Shown: one piece after another, positions 59,401 to 64,000 of the stretch
How the letters are laid out: every line of letters starts with the position of its first letter
How positions within the stretch are numbered: position 1 is the first letter of the stretch
Assembly: GCA_023634235.1 (NCBI GenBank)
Contig: JAMKCF010000015.1
Location: forward strand, 5,681,698 to 5,745,697
DNA from: Pisaster brevispinus
Lineage: Eukaryota; Echinodermata; Asteroidea; Forcipulatida; Asteriidae
Reading direction: 5' to 3'
Length of the DNA: 64,000 nt
Notes under the pieces: model-generated
The model's database searches: none
Seen by the model: only the letters and a program-made list of their open reading frames with translations
What the model was told of the DNA's origin: nothing
Position numbers and translations under genes: made by a program

Positions 59401-59659
59401 ACCTATTTGTACTTTGTACGCCATGGTATATTTCTCGTTCGAGAACATTCCATGTTTGAAGTGAACAATTTGGACGCCATGTATTTTTTCCTAATTTCCA
59501 GCAAATTCAGACACACATTATTATGTCCATATCCTGGCTTAAAAGAGACTCTTTGCTTCGTTCCAGCTGGTACAGACTTCAGCCGAGCAGCACGATGCCA
59601 GTACCCAGTGTCAGGTACTCACCCAAGATCAGTCCCTCCAGGTTTTCATCAAACCACAT
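39771..59659 (+). CDS. CCSER: CCSER1/CCSER2-like serine-rich coiled-coil protein (partial, 3' end not resolved)
   Basis: Supported exons: 39771-41434, 48185-48349, 54690-54900, 55930-55968, 56579-56659, 57999-58088 and 59567-59659. Phases close at every junction (2343 bp, 781 codons, no stop). The N-terminus has FISRLPSFRKK at about 21-31, matching the vertebrate N-terminal RLP.FR motif. Exon 1 is Ser/Thr-rich and disordered, and near its end SLDSCELDSLCSEDLM matches the CCSER1 block LGSCELDEDDLM. Exon 3 has HMIQDMTSVKTMLFKLKRALQ (CCSER1: LMLQDCTAVKTLLLKMKRVLQ), exon 5 has VSPLTSPMSEDNPI, exon 6 is a coiled coil, and exon 7 has DASTQCQVL (CCSER1: DKSTQTELL). Human CCSER1 and CCSER2 (FAM190A/B) are linked to mitosis and microtubules; molecular function is not firmly known. 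An invertebrate would carry the single pro-orthologue. Later exons are uncertain. Confidence 0.85.
41690..41895. repeat. Dispersed repeat, intact copy of the element interrupted at 52175-52800
   Basis: ACTTTTTCAGTGACTAGCCA, GGACCAGTT, GTCATTTCACTAGTCAGCCAGC, CAACACTGAACTAGCCAG and CTGGTCCTCAAGTGTTTTAA follow one another. The 52 kb copy has the same order but is split after CAACACTGAACTA. It lies in CCSER intron 1. Confidence 0.75.
42155..42325. repeat. Dispersed repeat bounded by AGGCCTGGAATTT-like ends
   Basis: TGGCATTACACGGAAGTCAC, GCCTCTGTTGCCCCTG, TTCTTGGCCTTGGTGCC, CAATGGGAGTGCCCTTGGC and GATGAAATTCCAGGCCTG. Other copies: 39030, 42520 (partial), 44850 and 49660. Confidence 0.7.
45046..45140 (+). 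mobile_element. Lys-tRNA-like SINE head (plus)
   Basis: AGGGCTAGCTTAGTTGGTAGAGC (A box) and GTTGGTTCAAATCCCACTC (B box) at tRNA spacing, followed by TAATTTTTTCTTTGTTCAAC. The acceptor stem does not close, so it is not a functional tRNA gene. It lies in CCSER intron 1. Confidence 0.75.
45995..46027. repeat. Short perfect palindrome CATGGAGGAAGG
   Basis: The left arm ACCATGGAGGAAGG (45995-46008) and right arm CCTTCCTCCATGGT (46014-46027) are exact complements around a 5-base loop. A related palindrome lies at 47005-47037. Confidence 0.85.
46045..46335 (+). mobile_element. Leu-tRNA-like SINE (plus)
   Basis: TGGCGTGTTGTGGCAGAGCTC, CGGACTCAAGCTCTTGTG (CAA loop), GTGGGTTCGAGTCCTGGTC (B box), CACTTGTGTCG, GTGTGTTGTGTAATGCACG. 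The 3' part is truncated. It lies in CCSER intron 1. Confidence 0.75.
46571..46816. repeat. Microsatellites (AC)n and (ACATGT)n
   Basis: (AC)n at about 46573-46594 and a self-complementary GTACAT run at about 46788-46816. GTACATGTAC-like words are common across 42800-47700. Confidence 0.85.
47005..47037. repeat. Short palindrome, second copy of the CATGGAGGAAG type
   Basis: The left arm CATGGAGGAAGAAA and right arm TTTCTTCCTCCATG share their outer 11 bases with the palindrome at 45995. Both are flanked by GTCAC/GTTAC-like bases. Confidence 0.8.
49335..49440. repeat. Dispersed repeat, second copy of the 27955 element
   Basis: AAAACACAAGACCGCCGGAC, GAATTTACTGGCCCGACA, CTAAAATCACTGGCCTC, TGCGGTCCAGTGTCAA. 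It lies in CCSER intron 2. Confidence 0.7.
49660..49790. repeat. Dispersed repeat of the 42155 family
   Basis: CCTGGAATTACACGAAGGCC at left and AAATTCCAGGCCCCG at right, with GGAAGTGCCCTTTGCAAAAT between. The outer ends are inverted. Confidence 0.7.
50697..50737. mobile_element. CTCF-like inverted-repeat element, right half only (copy 5)
   Basis: GTAGTCTGCTGCCACCCAGC and ATTCCAAAGTCTCCCATT match the right arm of copies 1-4. The left arm and spacer are missing. It abuts the TTAA-flanked element at 50742. Confidence 0.75.
50742..51355. mobile_element. 614-bp TTAA-flanked, piggyBac-like non-autonomous element
   Basis: Left end TTAACCCTTTCGTTACC; the right end is the inverted TTAACCCTTTCCTTACC (16 of 17 identical). 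TTAA at both tips followed by CCC is the arrangement left by piggyBac-superfamily transposition. The interior has no transposase frame but contains a subterminal repeat GTCGACTAAAGTCGCC (51273 and 51319). It lies in CCSER intron 2. Confidence 0.75.
52175..52800. mobile_element. Repeat copy split by a head-to-head SINE insertion
   Basis: The two halves of the 41690-type repeat (52175-52291 and 52700-52800) are separated by about 410 bp flanked by the direct repeat AACTA (52287-52291 and 52700-52704), a target-site duplication. The insert carries a minus-strand SINE end (CGCACTTAGC-like tail, A/B box region at 52490-52530) and a plus-strand SINE head at 52526-52602 (GGTGGTCTAGTGGTAAGAC, GTGGGTTCCAAACCCACC). 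Their 3' parts, with CACAGAGCTCGGGAAAGCAC, are in opposite orientation. It lies in CCSER intron 2. Confidence 0.75.
54690..54900 (+). CDS. CCSER: CCSER-like exon 3: conserved helical motif
   Basis: It encodes Asn/Ser/Arg-rich sequence, then PRWPSFPPEEEGTVLVDAVV and the family hallmark MIQDMTSVKTMLFKLKRALQ, and ends GCT/GTGAGT in phase 0. The acceptor chosen is ACCAG/GAAC at 54689; an alternative in the same frame is AACAG/CTCG, 24 bp downstream, giving a protein shorter by eight residues. Confidence 0.85.
55133..55259. mobile_element. GGGCCCAATT-type MITE, diverged short copy
   Basis: Ends GATCCCAATTGCACGGTCC and GCAGCGCCATGAATTTGAGACC. The interior TTGAAATACGCGATGTACTTA resembles the long copies. 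It lies in CCSER intron 3. Confidence 0.5.
56150..56380 (-). mobile_element. Truncated inverted copy of the 50742 element interior
   Basis: On the minus strand it reads CATTGGAAAGA-type bases, then TGATGGTAAGCTCGAGTATGG, CAAATGGCCTTTGTGCTCAGG and CTTGAGTACTTTTTG, matching 51140-51280. Termini are not intact. It lies in CCSER intron 4. Confidence 0.7.
56696..57357. repeat. Intronic minisatellite, about 133-bp unit, 5 copies
   Basis: The word ACCTTGTGTGAGACAGAATT recurs at 56761, 56894, 57027, 57159 and 57291 (spacing 133, 133, 132, 132), and units are more than 90 percent identical by eye. The array starts 36 bp after the donor of CCSER exon 5 and ends in a G run at 57360. Confidence 0.95.
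58318..58800. mobile_element. Two Leu-tRNA-like SINE fragments in opposite orientation
   Basis: Plus copy at 58318-58480: GGGTTCGAATCCCAG (B box), GTGTCCTTGAGCAAGACACTTG. Minus copy at 58640-58800: complement of GGGCGTATCATGGTCCGAGC, GGTTTGAATCTCGGTCAGGA, CACTTGTGCCCTTGAGCAAG. It lies in CCSER intron 6. Confidence 0.7.
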
Positions 59660-60429
59660 GTAAGTCGGAAATGTTTCTACGCTCTTCATTCAACGCAAAC
59701 AAAAACCAACTGTAAAAACCCCCATCGTTGCAATTGACCTGACCAATGGAAAATGAGGTACATGTCATCCTCACTCCATTTAAACTTTACACCCAAAATG
59801 GATGGGTGGTTTTTTTTTTTTGGTGGGGGGGGGAAGGAGTTGGAGGAGGTGGTCAGTGAGGGACCTTTTCTAAGAAGCTTTAACAAATCAATTTAATGTT
59901 TGCTTTTTAACATCCTGCTAAATTTGATTGATGTGTGATTTGTTAATGGAAGAGACTCAAATTGGTCAAAGTTGTGTCAGTGTTGGTGTCTTTCCTGTCG
60001 TGTCTCGAGACTTGAAGGTGATGGCAGTCTTGACTATAAGGCTGGAAGATTCTCCTTGCTAATTTACTCTGGTGCCCAGTTCAGCGATGACAAAATGACT
60101 GCTAGATGTACACATGTACGTGTACCGGTGGTACAGGTACAAACAAATAATACATTGGATACTTGTATAGTGCCGGTCGGTATCCACCAAATTTGGGCGC
60201 TCATGGCGCATGGACCATTTATTACCCCAGTCATTTGGTTATCTCTTTCCTTCCTTAAACCCACCTTCAGCTCCCTAGGGGGAAGTATTGACCCTTGCAC
60301 GCACGTCACACGCAGCGAGTTTACCATTTTGGGATTCAACAGGAAAAGCGTGTAAGAGCCAAGTTGCCTTAAAGTTTGCACTGCACTGTGTAACGCACAC
60401 AGGGACATTGACTCCCCAAAATAGGACAA

Positions 60430-60685
60430 CAAAGATTATGGTGATGATGACGTCGGGTGCATTGGGTCAATACAGCCTGTGCTGCCAAGTATGTCATGTC
60501 CGTGGCGCACCCAGCTAAAATCAACCACAAAGAACCATCTCTGCCCTCACAGGTTACCCCTGGGTGAAGAGAAGCAACTATGGTTAAGTGTCTTACTCCA
60601 GGGCACTCGTGTCATAGCTGGATTCGAACCCCTACCCCGGTGACTGATGGACTGTAGATCTCTTGGCCATGACAAGCCGTGCCAT
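60430..60685 (-). mobile_element. Leu-tRNA-like SINE (minus)
   Basis: On the minus strand CACGGCTTGTCATGGCCAAGAG, GGGGTTCGAATCCAGC (B box), GACACGAGTGCCCTGGAGTA, then TGGGCTGTATTGACCCAATG-type body. Confidence 0.65.
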
Positions 60686-60749
60686 TTTAAAAACACTTTT
60701 TCAATTTGGTCATGCAACTCATTTCCCTTGATCAGGGGTTGATTTCTTA

Positions 60750-61088
60750 GAGCTGGCAAGCAGAAATACTGCTTTATGAAACTATTTGCTAAGCAGAATT
60801 TTTCAGGGAACCGGTCGCAAACAGTATCAACCAAATGGCATTTTGGCTGGTGAGCAAACTTAGTGGAGTTACCAACTTTCGGAACCTGGCCCCCAGAGGT
60901 CAACTACATATAGCCTTTTAAGCGCAGGAAATTGCTTGGCGAAGAAAATCTTGCCCAGCAGAAACAAGTTATCAGCCAAATTACCATGCAATAATTATTA
61001 TTTGTGACTGGCGCCCTGCTTTTATTTTGCTTAGTAGAAAAATAAGCTCACCACCATTTTTGCTCAACAGCTTAATGAAATTGGGTCC
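60750..61088. mobile_element. Two GGGCCCAATTT-type MITE relatives in tandem
   Basis: At 60750-60895: CAGGGAACCGGTCGCAAACA and CAAATGGCATTTTGGCTGG. At 60921-61088: AGTTATCAGCCAAATTACCATG, TTTGTGACTGGCGCCCTGC and the end CAGCTTAATGAAATTGGGTCCC. Both match the short form at 21830. Confidence 0.6.
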
Positions 61089-61531
61089 CTGGTTTTAAAT
61101 GTACTGCCGAAATGCTAGACTTAACTCTTTAACAGAAATACAGGGTACATTGACTGACAATCGCTAAGCTCATCAAATTTGGCTCTACATTTTTTTTAGA
61201 TCTTTTTTTTTCTATATCGTGATTCACGGTCGCTGTCAGTGTCACATTAAAGTTAAGAGCTTCGGAGACATCATCCATCTTGTCTCAGTATTTGTGAAGT
61301 CACACACAAAAATGGCCTTGTAATTTTTCAGAAATTTTGCCAGAGGCTGCTGGCTGGCAGCTTACAAAATAGTTTCAAAGTGGCTGGAGCGTTTGGCAAG
61401 GTCCTTTTGTGTTGTATAATGTACAGTACATGTATTGGTCATATCCTGAACTGATTCCATTCCATGTCCATGATGTTAATGTACTATCAGCCATTTCTAA
61501 AATGAAAAATGACCTGCTGTTTGGTATTGGT

Positions 61532-62269
61532 CCCCCCCCCCCCCCCCCCCCCCCCCCCGGAAATGCTGATGTAGCTTGGGAAACCTCACTGTCAGCAAGG
61601 TCATCATATATTTCTTCTATCATTACACAAAGTAAATATTCACCCCCATGTTCATAATATCTGGGTGCCAGGCTAGATGAGCTCATTCAATGTTAATTGT
61701 TATCAGTTCATGTAAAATACAGAGGTTTTTACAAATAAGCAGCCTTCAAGAGAGACTCTGCTAAGGTCGAAACAGTTTGCATTTATACCATAGGTCCTTT
61801 TGGTTGGTAAGCAGTTTGCAACAGCAATTTTTATCTTCTTCATAACATGAGTATCACATTTATTACAAAAACACAAAGATTGGAGGCTGGTTGAATTTTG
61901 ATTTCAGCGGAACAAGCAATTTTCGTGTTCCTACTTTAACTTTCATGAAGCATGGCCTAATTGTGACTCTATTTGTAAATCTGAAATACCTCCACATACT
62001 GAAGAACGTTGACAGTTTTGATTGATTAGTGATGTGCGTGTTCAGGGCCTCTCCGTTACACAAAAGGTGTCTCGAGAGTCCCTCTTCAGTCTCACCGTGT
62101 CCGATTTGTGTCACATAGCGACGCGTAAGTGTTTGTTTAACGTACTGTGAAATGTGTCACGGATAATTGCAAGTAAGGGAATTTTGTTTGCTATGGTCAT
62201 CAGAAAGGAATTTGACTCTGTAGTCCGTGCCCTATATGTGGCAGATGGAGTCCCCCCCCCCCCCCCCCC
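61532..62269. repeat. Long C homopolymer tracts
   Basis: Runs of C at 61532-61558 and 62252-62269 and others nearby; mirror G runs occur at 45625-45642 and 63275-63291. They are sites where assembly length is unreliable. Confidence 0.9.
62046..62124 (+). CDS. Candidate further exon of the CCSER-like gene
   Basis: An acceptor (GTGCGTGTTCAG) and a strong donor (C/GTAAGT) enclose 79 bp that continue the frame from the exon ending at 59659: GLSVTQKVSRESLFSLTVSD, then LCHIAT and one base. Length, splice sites and absence of stops fit an exon, but I cannot match it to a known CCSER segment. Confidence 0.35.
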
Positions 62270-63548
62270 GAATGTTCCTTAAGACCTATACTGTAACACA
62301 CTCTTCCCTTCTTTTGTCCACCCCCCCCCCCTTCCCCCCGAAAATCCTCTAAAGAATTCTTAAGGCTCACAGAACACTAGAAAATGCTATGGGGTGGGGT
62401 GGGGGGGGGGGTTACACCATGCCACGTATCAATTGGCACCAAATGTGACACTCTGTACTGCGTAATGTTTGAGGAGTGGTTGTATATTACTCAAACCAAG
62501 CACAAGTGTCTCGATAACGGTCTTGAGCTAGTCTCAGGTTTTTGGCTAGTCTCGGTCTCGGGATTATTTAGGTCTTGAAAATGTCAACTGTCTTGGATTA
62601 AGACCTGCCCATTTTATTTATTTTTTATTGAATTTCATAAAGGAAGGGAAAAAAAACATTACCCCACCCCACATTCATTATAACAGATTGGCATTTAAGT
62701 AGCTTTATTTTACCTAACTTTATTAAAATTAGTTTTGGGGTTCTATGTTGTTTTTGGTCTCCCAAAAAAAAATAAATAATAATAATAATATTTATTTATT
62801 TGTTTATTCTTAAACTTTATTTTAAATATTTTGTTTATTTATTTGATTATTTATTTATTTATTTGTTTATTTTTGTGGGTGGGGGGGGGGGGGGCATTGA
62901 TGGGATACATTTTTATCCTTACATTAATACCTCCATTTCTTGCATGTGTAGATGGGGTGGGGAAAGGTCATGTAATGAAAATGTTTCATTGGCTTTTGCC
63001 TATCACAGTGAGTTGATTTGAGGCCTTGTGATTTTGTGATCCAGCCATGTTCTTTGTTGGGGTGCTGTTTTGTGTAACCGGAAGTCTGTGAGTATTTAGG
63101 TAGCACAATTAGAGGAAGGGGTCAGAAGGTCAATCTCGTACAGCATCACAGGGGAGTATTTACGTGAGGGTAAAAAACTTACATTTTGGAGCTGTCATAT
63201 CTCAGAATTTGTCGCTGAAGTTTTTGTACAGACATTTCTCATTTCCCAAAGGATTTGTAGTGTATGAAGTTGGGCGGGGGGGGGGGGGGGGAAGGGGTTG
63301 ACGCTGAGGAGTTGTTGGGTTTTGTGTCAAACACATTTTAATTTGTCTTCCTGTAGAGGACGAACAACTTATTTCCACGCTCAAAACAAATTCCTTCTAA
63401 AATTCAGTCTGGAAAACCCAAAACATGAAATCGAATTTAAATTCAGAAAGTCTGAGGGAATAGTAGGAAGGCCATGACCGCGGCAACGCCAAAAGCTGTG
63501 AAATTCCCGAGCCCGATTTTTAATTAAGTCACGAAACATTCAAAATGG

Positions 63549-63699
63549 CTCGTCAAGGACCCACAGTTGTTTTTGTAACACTGGTTGGTATTTATCCAAG
63601 GCTGCGCCAGTTTATCGGATTATGTTTGAATGAAGGCATTCTGAGTTCGGATGACGCAACCAGAGGATGCTCCACAGACAATCCGACCCGATCAAACTG
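63549..63699 (+). CDS. Candidate exon ending at a perfect donor near the window edge
   Basis: Two readings compete. (a) A first coding exon starting at ATG 63546 in strong context (AAA ATG G), reading MARQGPTVVFVTLVGIYPRL and on to CSTDNPTRSN. (b) An internal exon after GCATTCTGAG at about 63642, reading RMTQPEDAPQTIRPDQT in the phase left by the 62046 candidate. Both end at CTG/GTAAGTCC (63699/63700). Local CpG content (ACCGCGGCAACGCC at 63477-63490) favours an exon or promoter, but neither reading is recognised. Confidence 0.25.
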
Positions 63700-64000
63700 G
63701 TAAGTCCGGGTCGGATTGTTAGAATGATACATGTTCAGAAAAACAAAGGATTAATCGGAAAGAGTGCTCGTCATAAACAGGATACTGAGGAGTATTTCCG
63801 TCTAAGAAACTAAGTCGTCAAGGAAATTGTCCCGCTAAAAATGATTTGATGGAACGAAAAATCCCTGATGAGCCATAAGCCGTTAGAAGCGTTTCGTTGA
63901 ATCCCTGATCACTCAATTCGTGTTTTGCTCGAGTGCTATCAAAATAAGCTCTCTCCATATAAAAACGACATCCTGTCGGATTTGATGGGATTTTCACAGG

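Larger units (their letters stand above)
59660..64000. other. Distal intronic/3' region of the CCSER gene
   Basis: Beyond the last supported exon this 4.3 kb holds SINE and MITE copies (60430-61088), homopolymer tracts, a TTTA-rich stretch at 62765-62880, a repeat with AGACCGAGAC-like words at 62505-62605 (also at 12245-12400) and two candidate exons. No stop-containing terminal exon was identified, so the gene end is probably outside the window. Confidence 0.5.

Overview
This is a eukaryotic genomic window: spliced genes with GT-AG introns, tRNA-derived SINEs, foldback/MITE repeats, LINE remnants and microsatellites. Protein similarity and repeat style point to a non-vertebrate deuterostome, most likely an echinoderm such as a sea star. 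The phylum is an inference; the sequence alone does not prove it. Almost all long open reading frames are either exons of three genes or chance/repeat-derived frames.

Layout. (1) 2139-6683, minus strand: a four-exon gene for a TGN38/TGN46-like trans-Golgi network membrane protein. It has a signal peptide, a Cys-rich luminal domain, ten tandem 30-residue repeats encoded by a 90-bp DNA repeat, an acidic stalk, one membrane span and a YQKL endocytic/TGN retrieval motif. (2) 6684-7615: a 932-bp divergent intergenic region. Two CATGTG E-boxes, one an exact TCATGTGA, lie about 110 bp upstream of the next ATG. (3) 7616-30646, plus strand: a complete lysosomal alpha-mannosidase (GH38, MAN2B1 orthologue). 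I could reconstruct 24 exons with consistent phases giving 992 residues and all catalytic motifs. (4) 30647-39629: intergenic, rich in short inverted-repeat elements and SINEs. (5) 39630 to at least 59659, plus strand: the 5' and central part of a CCSER1/CCSER2 (FAM190) orthologue. It has seven supported coding exons (781 codons); the gene continues toward or past the window end, with two weak candidate exons at 62046-62124 and in 63549-63699.

Genes 1 and 2 are head-to-head and both belong to the secretory/endolysosomal pathway. A shared promoter with MiT/TFE-type E-boxes would make functional sense, but this is a hypothesis. CCSER is an unrelated cytoskeleton/cell-division-associated family.

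The non-coding DNA holds several distinct repeat families that I could define by comparing copies inside the window. They are: a 140-150 bp inverted-repeat element carrying convergent CTCF-like motifs (five copies, one a half); MITEs bounded by GGGCCCAATTTCATAG; MITEs bounded by AAAGGTATAC; an almost perfect 66-bp palindrome with a diverged relative; a 614-bp TTAA-flanked piggyBac-like element; two main SINE families (Lys-like and Leu-like heads); a head-to-head SINE insertion with a 5-bp target duplication; and minisatellites of 28, 41 and 133 bp inside introns. No convincing new multi-gene system was found.
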